A DNA stretch of 64,000 nucleotides from the NCBI RefSeq assembly GCF_013004105.1, contig NZ_CP053085.1, positions 3,472,001 to 3,536,000 of the forward strand. Direction: 5' to 3'. Source of the DNA: Gemmatimonas groenlandica. GTDB lineage: Bacteria > Gemmatimonadota > Gemmatimonadetes > Gemmatimonadales > Gemmatimonadaceae. The notes beneath the pieces were generated by a model, which did not search any database, had not been told where the DNA came from, and saw nothing but the letters and a program-made list of their open reading frames with translations. Positions 34,196 through 43,628 of the stretch are shown here, piece by piece (within the stretch, counting starts at the first letter, position 1; each line of letters begins with the position of its first letter). The translations under genes were made by a program, and so were the position numbers.

Positions 34196-35722
34196 ATGCG
34201 CGTACCGTCGAAGTTCCTCTGCCGCGCCGCGATCGGCGCCATCCTCGTCACGCTCGCGGCGTGCGGCGATCCCAGTGTCGCGACGCAACCGGCGCTTGCG
34301 GCACGCCGCACGCTGACGGGCAACACCCTCGTCGTCACGAATACCAACGATGCCGGCGCGGGGTCGCTGCGCGAAGCCGTCGAAACCGCGGTGAGCGATG
34401 ACCGGATCACGTTCGAGCCGGCGCTCAGCGGCGCGACCATCAACATCACGAACGGCTTACGCGTTGATGCAAGCACCGTGATCGAGGGGCCAACCGGCGG
34501 AATTACGATCAGAGCGACGGCGAATACGTCGGTCGTGCTGATGTACGGAAAGTACGGGCCGGAAGTGCTCACGATGAAACGCGTCACCATCACGGGTGGC
34601 AAGGCCAGTGGCATCGCGATCCTCCGCGGCACCGTACAACTCGAAGACTGCATCGTCGAAGGCAACGCGGGCGAGTTTGGAGGCGGCGTCGCCGTCCTCG
34701 CCGGTTCGCTAAGTCTCCTGCGCACGGTCGTCCGGAACAACACGTCGACTTCAGCGGCCGGGGGAGTTGAGGTCGAGTATGGCTCGACCGCGACGATCGC
34801 GAACTCGACGATCAATGCAAACAGCTCGGCGATCGGCGGCGGTGGCATTCGCGCGCTCGGTGAAACCACCGTAACGGGCAGCACCATCAGCGACAATAGC
34901 GCTGGGCTTGGCGGCGGTGTATATGCTGCCGACCGGGTCGTCATCCGCAACTCCACCCTCTCCGGCAACAGTGCGCCGAGCGCCAGCAACGTCTTCGCCG
35001 GCGACGAAGTGATCATCGAACACAGCACGATCGTTGGGAACAGCTCGGGAAGCAGTCTGCAGCTCGATGCTACCGTGACCGCCCGGAACTCGATTCTCAG
35101 CTCGCCGATCGCCAACTGCGGACTCGGTGCCTCGCTCGTGCTTGAAGGCGCCAACGTGTTCTCGGACAACACATGCTCGCTGGTCGGCGCTCCCGCGATC
35201 ATCGCCGACGCAAAGCTCGCCCCCCTCGCCGTGGACGGCCTCACGGCGGTGCATCATCTGCTCGCCGGCAGCCCCGCGATCGACGCTGCACCGACGTGCC
35301 TGGTGAACGTAGACCAGCGTGGCGCCGCGCGTCCGGTAGGCGGTGCCTGCGACGTCGGCTCCGTCGAAGAACCTATCCCGGTCATCATCACGCCCACGAC
35401 CGCCGCCGCCGGCACGATCAACAGCAAAACCGGCGTCGTGCTGATCAACGGTAAGGTGACGTGCAGTGTCGATGGTGCCGTCACGTTCAGCGCCACCGTC
35501 GAACAGACGCAGAAGAGTGGTAAGGTGACCTTCGTGCTCAAGGCGAGCACACCGGTGCAGGCCACATGCGCGGGCGGCACGGCCCTTTGGAGTGCGTTCA
35601 CGGTGCCAGTCAGCGGTGCGTTCACGAATGGCGCGGCTACCGTGAAGATCACCGTCGCCGGCGTCGGCAGCGTGGTGCCGTTCAACAGCAGCACCGGCAT
35701 CAGGCTGAACTGGTCGAAATAG
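34196..35722 (+). CDS. Beta-helix lipoprotein (choice-of-anchor Q-like)
   Basis: The ATG at 34196 gives a lipoprotein signal with lipobox 'VTLAAC'. Residues about 40-330 form a parallel beta-helix: repeated short strands with Asn/Ser/Thr turns such as 'VVTNTNDAGAGSLREAV', 'RVTITGGKASGIAI', 'STINANSSAIGGGG' and 'NSTLSGNSAPSASNVFA'. This opening is typical of choice-of-anchor Q / CSLREA-like proteins. 'LLAGSPAIDAA' and 'DQRGAARPVGGACDVGSVE' mark the end of the helix, as in that family. A beta-sandwich domain (about 365-508) with paired Cys follows. It is probably a surface-exposed adhesion or polysaccharide-binding protein; no lyase residues can be named. Confidence 0.82.
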   Translation: MRVPSKFLCRAAIGAILVTLAACGDPSVATQPALAARRTLTGNTLVVTNTNDAGAGSLREAVETAVSDDRITFEPALSGATINITNGLRVDASTVIEGPTGGITIRATANTSVVLMYGKYGPEVLTMKRVTITGGKASGIAILRGTVQLEDCIVEGNAGEFGGGVAVLAGSLSLLRTVVRNNTSTSAAGGVEVEYGSTATIANSTINANSSAIGGGGIRALGETTVTGSTISDNSAGLGGGVYAADRVVIRNSTLSGNSAPSASNVFAGDEVIIEHSTIVGNSSGSSLQLDATVTARNSILSSPIANCGLGASLVLEGANVFSDNTCSLVGAPAIIADAKLAPLAVDGLTAVHHLLAGSPAIDAAPTCLVNVDQRGAARPVGGACDVGSVEEPIPVIITPTTAAAGTINSKTGVVLINGKVTCSVDGAVTFSATVEQTQKSGKVTFVLKASTPVQATCAGGTALWSAFTVPVSGAFTNGAATVKITVAGVGSVVPFNSSTGIRLNWSK

Positions 35723-35783
35723 TCCTGAGCCAGCCGTGCGGTGGGCGTCACACATTTCCGACGAGCACCGCGCGCGCAGTCTC

Positions 35784-35813
35784 TTGACAGTGCATGGTGA
35801 CGCACGTTCCTAT
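35784..35813 (+). promoter_or_regulatory. Candidate promoter of the S8 protease cassette
   Basis: A consensus -35 (TTGACA, 35784-35789) is followed after 18 bp by a weak -10 (TCCTAT, 35808-35813). The spacer contains a small inverted repeat (GTGC...GCAC). It lies about 65 bp before the S8 start codon, in an otherwise empty gap of 155 bp. Confidence 0.5.
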
Positions 35814-35877
35814 TGGTCGCGAGTCTTCGCGAATGACCGCGGGCACGTGGTTCACCATGGACTATTGAGGACGCACG

Positions 35878-37572
35878 ATGACGGACGACGCGTACGAGCG
35901 CGCGCGAATGGCCATGCGGAAGGACATGATGCGCTCGATCGTGACCGAACCGCTGCTGTCCAGAATTCAGGGTCGCTCCCGGGAGCAGTTCGACGTCATC
36001 ATCGAGCTCAACGAGTTCTACCGCGACGGGCTCGAAGGGGCGCTCGTGGTGGTCGAGAAGCAGGCGAAGCAGTGGAAGGTGCGGTACAGCTCGGTATCGA
36101 ACTACGTGTTCGCGCGACTGTCGGCCGATCGCATCCGACGTCTCGCGGCCGATTCGCAGGAGCACAATTCGGCAAACCGTCGGAACGACGCGGTGGTGTA
36201 TCGGATCTGGGAAGACAGCGATATCGCCGTCACGCTCACCCGGTCACTCACGACCGTGAAAGCTGATGCCGCACAGCGCTCCTTTCACGCCCTCGGCCAA
36301 GGCATCGTGTGGGCCGTGCTCGACTCCGGCATCGACGGCAGTCATGTGCACTTCGCCGAGAAGCAGAGCGTACACGGCAAGATCGACACGCTGGCGATCC
36401 GCGGGCCGGTCGAGCATCGCGACTACACACCCGATGGCGAAGTGTTTGCAGCCGCGGTCGATTCGTCGGTGCCCGCGCGCGGCGGTGCACCCTCGGCGTT
36501 GGTCGATCGACTTGGGCACGGGTCGCATGTGAGCGGTATTATCGCCGGACACTGGAATACGGAGGAGAAAGAGGGACTGCTCGTGGTCGGCACCGAAGTG
36601 CGCGACGTGAGCACCAGTGACCGTGACGGCGACAAGCCGATCGTGGCCCGCGAGGCGCTCACATCGATCAGCGGCGTCGCGCCACTCGCCAAGTTGGTGA
36701 GCTTGAAAGTCATCGCCGACGTCACGCGCACCGACGACCACAAGCAGACGCGCGGTCAGGGCAAGGTGAGCTGGGTGCTGCGCGCGCTTGAGGATATTCA
36801 GCGATGGAATCAGTACGGCCGACGACTGCTCGTGCACGGCGTCAACATGAGTGTCGGCTATGATTTCGATCCGCGCTGGTTTGCGTGCGGCCAGAGCCCG
36901 ATCTGCAGCGAAGTGAATCGCCTCGTGAAGTCGGGCGTGTGCGTGGTGGTGTCAGCGGGCAACAGCGGCTACTCGTCGTACATCACCGGCGCCGGCGTGG
37001 AAGAAAGCAGCTATCGCAGTCTCAGCATCACCGATCCGGGCAACGCCGAGCTGGCGATCACCGTGGGCTCGACGCACCGTGATATGCCGCATACCTATGG
37101 CGTGTCGTATTTCTCCTCACGGGGTCCCACCGGCGACGGACGACGCAAGCCGGATCTGCTCGCCCCGGGTGAACGCATTCGCTCCTGTGCCGCTGGTCGC
37201 GAGCGTGAGCGCTTCGGTCACGACACGACCACGCCTGTGCCGGTATCCGATGCTGAAGCCGGTGCGGTGACTACGGCGCCGGGGATGACGGCGCACGCGC
37301 CCGAAGGTACCACGCTGTCGGAGCCATCCGAATCGGCCGAACGCGCACTGGAGCGCGGCATGGTGCTGTACTGCGAGCAGACCGGCACCAGCATGGCGGC
37401 ACCACACGTCTCGGGCGCCGCGGCCGCGTTCCTGTCGGTGCGCACAGAGTTCATCGGACAACCGGAGCGCGTGAAGGCGCTGTTCCTCATGAATGCCATC
37501 GATCTGGGTCGCGAGCCGGCCTTTCAGGGACACGGGCTGCTCGACCTCATGAAGACGTTGCAGGCCGTCTGA
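35878..37572 (+). CDS. Cytoplasmic S8 (subtilisin-like) serine protease
   Basis: The catalytic triad is intact: D149 in 'AVLDSGIDGSH', H214 in 'DRLGHGSHVSGIIAG', S505 in 'TGTSMAAPHVSG', with oxyanion Asn in 'VSAGNSGY'. The first 125 residues look like an I9-type prodomain ('YVFARLSADRIRRLAAD', 'VVYRIWED'), but there is no signal peptide or membrane segment, so the enzyme is probably intracellular. An insert of about 60 residues (440-500) precedes the catalytic Ser. A GAGGA site precedes the ATG. The next gene, an alpha/beta hydrolase also without a signal, starts 19 bp downstream. The pair suggests an intracellular effector or processing system rather than nutrient degradation. Confidence 0.9.
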   Translation: MTDDAYERARMAMRKDMMRSIVTEPLLSRIQGRSREQFDVIIELNEFYRDGLEGALVVVEKQAKQWKVRYSSVSNYVFARLSADRIRRLAADSQEHNSANRRNDAVVYRIWEDSDIAVTLTRSLTTVKADAAQRSFHALGQGIVWAVLDSGIDGSHVHFAEKQSVHGKIDTLAIRGPVEHRDYTPDGEVFAAAVDSSVPARGGAPSALVDRLGHGSHVSGIIAGHWNTEEKEGLLVVGTEVRDVSTSDRDGDKPIVAREALTSISGVAPLAKLVSLKVIADVTRTDDHKQTRGQGKVSWVLRALEDIQRWNQYGRRLLVHGVNMSVGYDFDPRWFACGQSPICSEVNRLVKSGVCVVVSAGNSGYSSYITGAGVEESSYRSLSITDPGNAELAITVGSTHRDMPHTYGVSYFSSRGPTGDGRRKPDLLAPGERIRSCAAGRERERFGHDTTTPVPVSDAEAGAVTTAPGMTAHAPEGTTLSEPSESAERALERGMVLYCEQTGTSMAAPHVSGAAAAFLSVRTEFIGQPERVKALFLMNAIDLGREPAFQGHGLLDLMKTLQAV

Positions 37573-37591
37573 TCCTTCTCGGAGATTCACC

Positions 37592-38950
37592 ATGGAAACA
37601 CTGGGCGGTTTTCCGTTCCTCGCGCTCGAGTACGACCAGAACGGCGTGCTCCGGTCGTCGACCCTGGACACGCTGCATGCGCACCTGCAATCGGCGGGCA
37701 CCACCGATCTGCTCATGATCGCGCATGGCTTTCGCAACAACGCGGTGGAGGCGCGCCGGTTGTACGAGCAGTTCCTGCAGAACTTCAGCGCGCACATCAC
37801 GCGAAGCGAGCTCGCCCCCGCGCTGGCATCGCGCCGCTTCGCGGCTGCCGGCATCTTCTGGCCGTCGAAGGCGTTCTCCGAAGGGTCGGCCAAGGACGAT
37901 GACGACGGTGAGGCGCAAGCACTCGAAGAACGCGAGGCCGCTGCACTCGACGACGCACGGATTGAACTCATGGAGTTGCGCGACGATGTTGCCGACAACC
38001 AGCGCTCCGCTGTGGATCGCGCGCTGGCGTTGCTCGATCATCTGGAGGACAGCACGGCGAAGCAGGATCAATTCGTGTCGCTTCTGCTGTCGCTGGCCGA
38101 CGGTGCCGACGCCGACCCCACCGAAGGGTTCGAGCAGGTGGCCGCCCAGCGCGGCTCTGAGTTGTTCGCCAAACTCAAGTCGCCGATTATTCTGCCGACG
38201 GTGCGCCGCGATGACGATGGTGGGGTAATGGCGCTGAACGGTGGTGCCTCCGCTGGCAGCGGCGGTGGCACCGGCGCGCCGCTGTTTATCGGCGGCGCGC
38301 TCAAGTCTATTGCCGGCCGCGTGGGACAGGTGCTCAACCTCACCACGTGGTACATGATGAAGAACCGCTCGGGCACCGTGGGGGCGAACGGCGTGGCCGC
38401 GGCCGTGCGCGCACTCAAGGCGCGTCATCCGGCGCTGCGCATACACTTGATCGGCCACAGTCTGGGCGGCCGTTGTATGGCGGCATGCGCCAAGTCGCTG
38501 TGCGCGGATCCCGCCGTGCAGCCCGACTCACTCTCCCTGCTGGAAGCCGCCTTCTCGCACTATGGGCTCAGCCACGACAACGGACACGGCGACCGTGGCT
38601 TCTTCCGCGATGTGATCGAACATCAGATCGTAAAGGGGCCCTTCATCTCCACGTTCTCGTATCAGGACGCGGTCGTGGGCAAGGCCTATGCTATCTCGTC
38701 GCGCCTGGGCGGTGACAACGCCAAGGCCGTCGGCGACAAGGATGACCAGTACGGCGGCATCGGGCGGAATGGCACACAACGCACCAACGAGGCGACCACC
38801 CAACCGTTGGGCAGTGTGGGCACAGCCTATACCTACGCACCGCGCGTGGTGAACAACCTCGATGGCAGCGGAGGACGCATCAAGGATCACAGCGATGTCA
38901 CCAACCCTGAAGTCACGTATGCGGTGGCCTGCGCGGTGGCGGCGACGTAA
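37592..38950 (+). CDS. Cytoplasmic alpha/beta hydrolase (lipase/esterase-like)
   Basis: The nucleophile elbow is 'HLIGHSLGGRCM' (S290), the oxyanion region 'LLMIAHGFRNNA' (about 41-52), and the probable Asp and His are D359 in 'FSYQDAVVG' and H433 in 'IKDHSDVTNPEV'. A long insert (about 95-235) between the first strand region and the nucleophile is acidic, then Gly-rich. There is no signal peptide. The family resembles DUF900/lipase-class proteins that occur beside proteases and repeat proteins in gene cassettes. A GGAGA site precedes the start. It is 19 bp downstream of the S8 protease gene; the substrate could be lipid or peptide ester and is not known. Confidence 0.82.
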   Translation: METLGGFPFLALEYDQNGVLRSSTLDTLHAHLQSAGTTDLLMIAHGFRNNAVEARRLYEQFLQNFSAHITRSELAPALASRRFAAAGIFWPSKAFSEGSAKDDDDGEAQALEEREAAALDDARIELMELRDDVADNQRSAVDRALALLDHLEDSTAKQDQFVSLLLSLADGADADPTEGFEQVAAQRGSELFAKLKSPIILPTVRRDDDGGVMALNGGASAGSGGGTGAPLFIGGALKSIAGRVGQVLNLTTWYMMKNRSGTVGANGVAAAVRALKARHPALRIHLIGHSLGGRCMAACAKSLCADPAVQPDSLSLLEAAFSHYGLSHDNGHGDRGFFRDVIEHQIVKGPFISTFSYQDAVVGKAYAISSRLGGDNAKAVGDKDDQYGGIGRNGTQRTNEATTQPLGSVGTAYTYAPRVVNNLDGSGGRIKDHSDVTNPEVTYAVACAVAAT

Positions 38951-39065
38951 CTGCGCGCTGCCGCCCCCCGGAATCAATCAGTCAGACCCCGCACCGTCTG
39001 TCACGGGTCGGTCACGAGGCACCAATCGGCTGTCCAGCGGGTAGCCCGATCTGCAAACTGAACCG

Positions 39066-39767
39066 ATGTATGCACTCCTTCAGAGCACTGCGGTGGCGCC
39101 GAACTCGCTCACCGTCATCGACTTCCTCGCGGACTTCGTCAAGTTCTGGCAGATCATTGTCTTCGTCTTTGGCGCCTATCAATTCTGGGCCAATCGCCGG
39201 GAGCGGCTGGCCGCCGACAAAGTGCGCGAAGCGCAGGAACTGCTCGACTCGAATTATCAGGCCTGGTTGGTCGTGAACAGTGCGCAAGGAAAGGGTGGAA
39301 GCGGCGGACGCATCGACGCGCTGACCAACCTTGCGCGCAATGCCCAATCACTGGCTGGCGTCAACGTGGATGGCGCTTGGTTGGTGGGCGTTGATCTGCG
39401 CGGCGCCGACCTCGCACACGCCAGCTTCAAGGACGCCAATCTCCAAGGCGCGCTGCTTTCCGGAGCCAACCTGAAGCATGCCAATCTCGAAGGGGCGAAC
39501 TTGAGCGCCGCTCAACTCGAGGGGACCATGCTGCAAGGCGCGCGCGTCTCGGGTGCGCGCTTTTCAGCGGCGTCGCTCCTGCGCGCTGACCTCGCCGATC
39601 TCGTCGGCTGGCGCGAGATCGCCGCCGTGAATTACGCCCGCCTGCAGGAGATACAGCGAGCGCCACACGGATTTCGCGAATGGGCCGTCGAGCAGGGTGC
39701 AGAGGGCAATGCAGTAAGCGAGGACATGTCGGCCGAGAACTTTTCAACCCAGTTTCGCGCGGTTTGA
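39066..39767 (+). CDS. Membrane-anchored pentapeptide-repeat protein
   Basis: One hydrophobic segment (about 18-42, 'FVKFWQIIVFVFGAYQFW') is followed by a basic, helical stretch and then pentapeptide repeats from about 95 to 175: units such as 'GADLA', 'DANLQ', 'GANLK', 'GANLS' with the A(D/N)LXX pattern. Nine or so consecutive units would form a quadrilateral beta-helix in the cytoplasm. The C-terminal 55 residues are unlike the repeats. It lies 115 bp downstream of the hydrolase gene in the same direction, so it may belong to the same unit, with a membrane tether for the group. Function is not visible. Confidence 0.82.
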   Translation: MYALLQSTAVAPNSLTVIDFLADFVKFWQIIVFVFGAYQFWANRRERLAADKVREAQELLDSNYQAWLVVNSAQGKGGSGGRIDALTNLARNAQSLAGVNVDGAWLVGVDLRGADLAHASFKDANLQGALLSGANLKHANLEGANLSAAQLEGTMLQGARVSGARFSAASLLRADLADLVGWREIAAVNYARLQEIQRAPHGFREWAVEQGAEGNAVSEDMSAENFSTQFRAV

Positions 39768-39907
39768 GCCCCGCCGATCTCGCGGTCGTCACGTCGCCGT
39801 GACGCGGCCGAGACGTGGCGCATACCGATCCGTGATTCGGTTCGATACACGAGGAGTGAATCCTGCGAGCGATTCAACAGCTCGTCCTTCCCTCTTTCGC
39901 CCGTCCC

Positions 39908-42352
39908 ATGCGCCACGACAATCGTCCAGCGTATCTCACGCTCCTCGCCGCAGCGTCCTCGTCGCTGCTGCTCTCCGCCTCGCCTCTCCGCGCGCAGGCC
40001 ACGACCAAGCGCGATTCCGCGCAAGCACTCGGCAAAGTCACCGTTACCGGGGTCACCGGCCGCGGTAGCGCGCGTGCGGCATCCGGCGTTGACAGTTCGG
40101 TGCTCAGATCGACCGCGCCCGGCACCAGCGCGTTGAAGGCGGTCGAACGGATTCCCGGCGTCAACATGCAGTCGGTCGATGGATTCGGCATGTATGAGTG
40201 GTCCAATCGCATTACGATGCGCGGATTCCAGAGTGCGCAGATCGGACAGACGATGGATGGTATTCCGCTCGGCGACATGTCGTACGGCAACTGGAACGGA
40301 CTTGGTGTCGGCCGTGCCGTCGATGCGTCGAATTTGGAGTCGACCTCGGTGGCGCAAGGCAGTGGCGCGCTCGGCACGGCATCGGCGAATAATCTTGGTG
40401 GCGTCGTGCAGTATGCCACGGCCGAACCGGCAGGACGCCAGCAGTTTCTGCTACAGCAGATGGGCGGCCAGAACAGCGCCCGCCGCACGCTGCTTCGCTA
40501 TGACATGGGCCTCAAGACCTTCGGCGGCACGAACGGCGTGTCGGCGTTCCTGTCGGTCTCGCGCTTCGACTCTGACAAATGGAAGGGCGGCGGCGAGCGC
40601 TTATCGAACTTCCCCGGCGAGCAGGATCTGCTGTTCGGTCAGAACGGGTTTCTCGGTGGTGCCGGCGAAAACTGGCACGAGCAGATCAACCTGAAGAGCA
40701 ACCTGTTCATCGGTTCAGCCAAGTTCACCGCGTTCTACAACTACGCGAACAAGAAGGAGAGCGACTACATGGACCTGTCGCTGGGCGTGTTCAACGCCAC
40801 GGCGCCGGGATCGAGCAACTTCGGCTTTGGTCCGATGTTCGATTACCAGACCAACTGGGCCACCGCGAAGCAGTTCGCTGAAGCCTCGTTGCCCACATAC
40901 ACGCCGCTCACCGATGCCTCGTACTACAGCTCAGCCCAAGGCGCGCGACTCGATCATCTCGCGTATCTGAAGGGTGAGTTCAAGCCAACCGCCTCGACGC
41001 GCGTCGAAGTGCAGCCGTACCTGCACCTCAATCGCGGCGGCGGCGACTGGCATGCGCCCAGTTATGGCGCGGCCTACAGCCCCGACCCGATCATGTTCCG
41101 CCAGACGCAATACAAGGCGAACCGTGGCGGTATCATGGCCAAGGGGACGGCGTCGTTTACTCTCGGCGGGGTGTCCAACCAATTCGAAGTCGGCGGGTGG
41201 TACGAGCAGAACGAGTCCAGCAACCGTCGTCCGCGCTGGCGCATGAAGAACTATCAGCTCGGTCCGGAAGTGGACTTCACGAAGGTGCTCCGACTCGACT
41301 ATGATCGCACCGCCGACGTGACCACGACGCAGTTCCACGTGCAGAACACGAACCGCTTGCTGAACGAGCGTCTCACGCTGTCGTACGGCGCAAAGTTGCT
41401 CACAGTGAATGCCGATTTTACGAACAACGGCAATACACCGACCGATGGCATCGTGGCGCCGATCTTCGCGGACGCGACGCGTCCGTCGCTGAACGTGAAG
41501 ACCGATGCGACCGTCCTGCCGCAGGTCGGCGCGGTGTTCAAGGTGAACGAGAACAACGAAGTGTTCGCCAACTGGTCGGAGAATGTGAACCAGTTCCCGC
41601 TGAGCCCTGCCGGTGGGGTGTACAACGCGGCACCGGCCACGTTTGAGTTCTTCAAGTCCACGGCCAAGGCCGAGCGCGCGACGACGCTCGAACTCGGTGC
41701 GCGGACGCGTCGCGGGAAGCTGGAGGCCGGTATCACGGGCTACGCGATCGACTATCGCAATCGGCTGCTCGGCATCGCGCTTTGCCCGCAGACCGTCACC
41801 TGTGCCACGGGCTTCGGCAACGTGGGCTCGGTGAACACGATGGGGCTCGAAGGCGTCGTCAACGCCGATCTGGGCAACGGCCTCCGCGCCTTCGGCTCCG
41901 CCTCGTTCAACAGCTCGAAGTTCGGCGATGACTACCTTGCCAATCAGGCGGATCCGACGTCTCGCGTGAACACCAAGGACAAGTATGTGCAGGACGCGCC
42001 GAAGCAGATGGCGACCGCATCCCTGTCGTACACGCGCGCCAAGCTGAACCTCACGCTGGGCGGCCGTTATGTGGGTGAGCGATACTTCACGTACACCAAC
42101 GACCTGAACACCGCGGGCGACGGCGAGGGCAAGGTGCCGGGCTACTTCGTGTCCGACCTCTCGGCTCGCTATCGCCTGGGTCGCATCGGCGCACTCAAGT
42201 CGCTCGAGCTGCAGCTCAACATGAACAACCTGCTCGACGAGCGGTACATCGGCACGATGGGCAGCGGCGGCTTTACCGCCAGCGGCGACAACACGACTTT
42301 CCTGACCGGCGCCCCACGTCAGATCTTCTTCTCGCTCAGCACGACGTTCTGA
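39908..42352 (+). CDS. TonB-dependent receptor
   Basis: A signal peptide ends near 'SASPLRAQA'. A TonB-box-like 'GKVTVTGVTG' precedes the plug, which begins 'SALKAVERIPGVNMQSVDG' and includes 'RITMRGFQSAQIGQTMDGIP'. A 22-strand barrel follows, with 'LELGARTRRGKLEAGITGYA' and the closing 'LQLNMNNLLDERYIGT' region. The protein ends in an aromatic residue ('FFSLSTTF'), the usual barrel terminus, unlike the receptor at 11670. At 814 residues it resembles siderophore/cobalamin-type receptors. No regulatory site or partner gene indicates the ligand. A GC-rich hairpin lies downstream. Confidence 0.92.
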   Translation: MRHDNRPAYLTLLAAASSSLLLSASPLRAQATTKRDSAQALGKVTVTGVTGRGSARAASGVDSSVLRSTAPGTSALKAVERIPGVNMQSVDGFGMYEWSNRITMRGFQSAQIGQTMDGIPLGDMSYGNWNGLGVGRAVDASNLESTSVAQGSGALGTASANNLGGVVQYATAEPAGRQQFLLQQMGGQNSARRTLLRYDMGLKTFGGTNGVSAFLSVSRFDSDKWKGGGERLSNFPGEQDLLFGQNGFLGGAGENWHEQINLKSNLFIGSAKFTAFYNYANKKESDYMDLSLGVFNATAPGSSNFGFGPMFDYQTNWATAKQFAEASLPTYTPLTDASYYSSAQGARLDHLAYLKGEFKPTASTRVEVQPYLHLNRGGGDWHAPSYGAAYSPDPIMFRQTQYKANRGGIMAKGTASFTLGGVSNQFEVGGWYEQNESSNRRPRWRMKNYQLGPEVDFTKVLRLDYDRTADVTTTQFHVQNTNRLLNERLTLSYGAKLLTVNADFTNNGNTPTDGIVAPIFADATRPSLNVKTDATVLPQVGAVFKVNENNEVFANWSENVNQFPLSPAGGVYNAAPATFEFFKSTAKAERATTLELGARTRRGKLEAGITGYAIDYRNRLLGIALCPQTVTCATGFGNVGSVNTMGLEGVVNADLGNGLRAFGSASFNSSKFGDDYLANQADPTSRVNTKDKYVQDAPKQMATASLSYTRAKLNLTLGGRYVGERYFTYTNDLNTAGDGEGKVPGYFVSDLSARYRLGRIGALKSLELQLNMNNLLDERYIGTMGSGGFTASGDNTTFLTGAPRQIFFSLSTTF

Positions 42353-42388
42353 CGCCGGCGGTACGTTCCCGCGGCATAGGTCATGGTC

Positions 42389-42423
42389 GGGCCCGGCATG
42401 CCGCAGGTTGGCACGCCGGGCCT
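42389..42423. terminator. Candidate terminator of the TonB receptor gene
   Basis: GGCCCGGC (42390-42397) pairs perfectly with GCCGGGCC (42415-42422). No T-run follows, so it may be an inefficient or factor-assisted terminator. Confidence 0.4.
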
Positions 42424-42460
42424 GATTCATGTGGCGCTCGCACAACCGGCGATTGGGCGA

Positions 42461-42466
42461 TAAAAT
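42461..42466 (+). promoter_or_regulatory. -10 element of a probable leaderless promoter
   Basis: TAAAAT lies seven positions before the A of the ATG at 42473, so transcription would begin at the start codon. No Shine-Dalgarno site is present between them. The -35 is poor (TCGCAC at 42438-42443). Confidence 0.45.
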
Positions 42467-42472
42467 CGCGTC

Positions 42473-43573
42473 ATGACCGGCCCCAAAGTCTCCCGCGAGA
42501 ACGCGTTCTTCAATCAGCCGGGCGAGAACTCCAACATCGCCCCGGTCGTCTTCAAATCCGACCCGGCGAACTCCAGCACCGGGTGGAACAAGGCGACGTA
42601 CTTCCAGCAGCTCGGCGATCCGCGGCACGCGATGGGGTCGGCCGAGCGCAACATGGAGCAGGAGTACCTGCTGCAAGGCATGGTGAAGGGAGCCATGACG
42701 GCGGCGGCGCAGATCTCGACCAAGTACAAGATCGGGATCTCGGTACGCCCGACCGGCGTGCTCGCGCACATGGGGATCGAGTCGGGGAATCCGACCAAGG
42801 CGCAGGAGTTCAAGAACAAGACGTCGAAGGAACTCGACTTCTTCCTGTGCGACGAGATCAAGTGGGAAGACATCGGCGCCGTGGTGCATTACAACCCACG
42901 CGTGGGCTGGACGTCGGGCGCGCGTCCGAACGGGGCGGTGAAGGTGTCAGCCGCGGCGCAGGTGACCGATCAGGAATGGCTAAAGAAGCGCACGTACATC
43001 GAGAGCGTTCGATTGCCGACGCTCAAGTCACGGAAGTTCGATGAGCGGTTGCGCTTCTGGCCGAAAACTGAACAGGACTGGAATAAGCTGCGCGATCTGT
43101 TCAAGGACCGCGCGAAGGAATTTGCCGAAGAGGATCACGAGTATCGCTTCGGGCACTACAAGGAGCACGCGGCGATCGAAGGCCCGTACATCCGGCTCAA
43201 GGCGCGTCCCGATGTGAACATGGTGGGCGATCACGATCTCTTCGGCTTCACGAAGGATGACACCGGCACGCTGATTCACGACGCGACGTTTCCGCACGTG
43301 CAGAAGGCGCTCCAAGAGTCGCTCGAGTTTCAGGCGCAGCACGGTGGCATCTGGAACTGGCGGCCCAGCGAGCCGTTCCATCAGGAGATCAAACGGAAGA
43401 TCATGGGTGCGCACTCGCCGCCGAACGGCGATCCGCTGCTGCACTTCCTCCCCAGCGGCGTGCTGCGCGCGGCGTTCTACATTCCCGCGACCGAGCGACT
43501 CGAGTCGGTGTGGGAGCACCCCGGGGCGGCCACGTGGCGGACGCAGACGTTCAGCGGGAAGGCCAAGCAGTAG
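42473..43573 (+). CDS. ExoY / edema-factor-like nucleotidyl cyclase homologue
   Basis: Blocks align with class II (toxin-type) adenylyl cyclases such as ExoY and anthrax edema factor. 'KIGISVRPTGVLAHMG' (residues 86-101) corresponds to ExoY FGIRPVERIVTTLI. 'GNPTKAQEFKNKTSKE' (105-120) holds Lys residues in the place of the catalytic Lys pair. 'NMVGDHDLFGFT' (249-260) matches the metal-binding MTADYDLF, with D253 and D255 conserved. 'GAHSPPNGDPLLHFLP' (312-327) fits the catalytic His loop. There is no signal peptide and no known secretion tag; those homologues need a host activator. The 366-residue length is close to ExoY. This is from memory of the family, without an alignment program. A secreted hypothetical protein follows. 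Confidence 0.6.
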   Translation: MTGPKVSRENAFFNQPGENSNIAPVVFKSDPANSSTGWNKATYFQQLGDPRHAMGSAERNMEQEYLLQGMVKGAMTAAAQISTKYKIGISVRPTGVLAHMGIESGNPTKAQEFKNKTSKELDFFLCDEIKWEDIGAVVHYNPRVGWTSGARPNGAVKVSAAAQVTDQEWLKKRTYIESVRLPTLKSRKFDERLRFWPKTEQDWNKLRDLFKDRAKEFAEEDHEYRFGHYKEHAAIEGPYIRLKARPDVNMVGDHDLFGFTKDDTGTLIHDATFPHVQKALQESLEFQAQHGGIWNWRPSEPFHQEIKRKIMGAHSPPNGDPLLHFLPSGVLRAAFYIPATERLESVWEHPGAATWRTQTFSGKAKQ

Positions 43574-43628
43574 TCCGCTATCTTTCGACTGACCATCGCC
43601 GATTACGCCCGAGTTCCCGGAGGAACTG

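Noticed and set aside
40931-42889. A 652-residue frame opposite the TonB receptor and cyclase-like gene
   Set aside because: It spans two unrelated plus-strand genes and has no recognisable domain.
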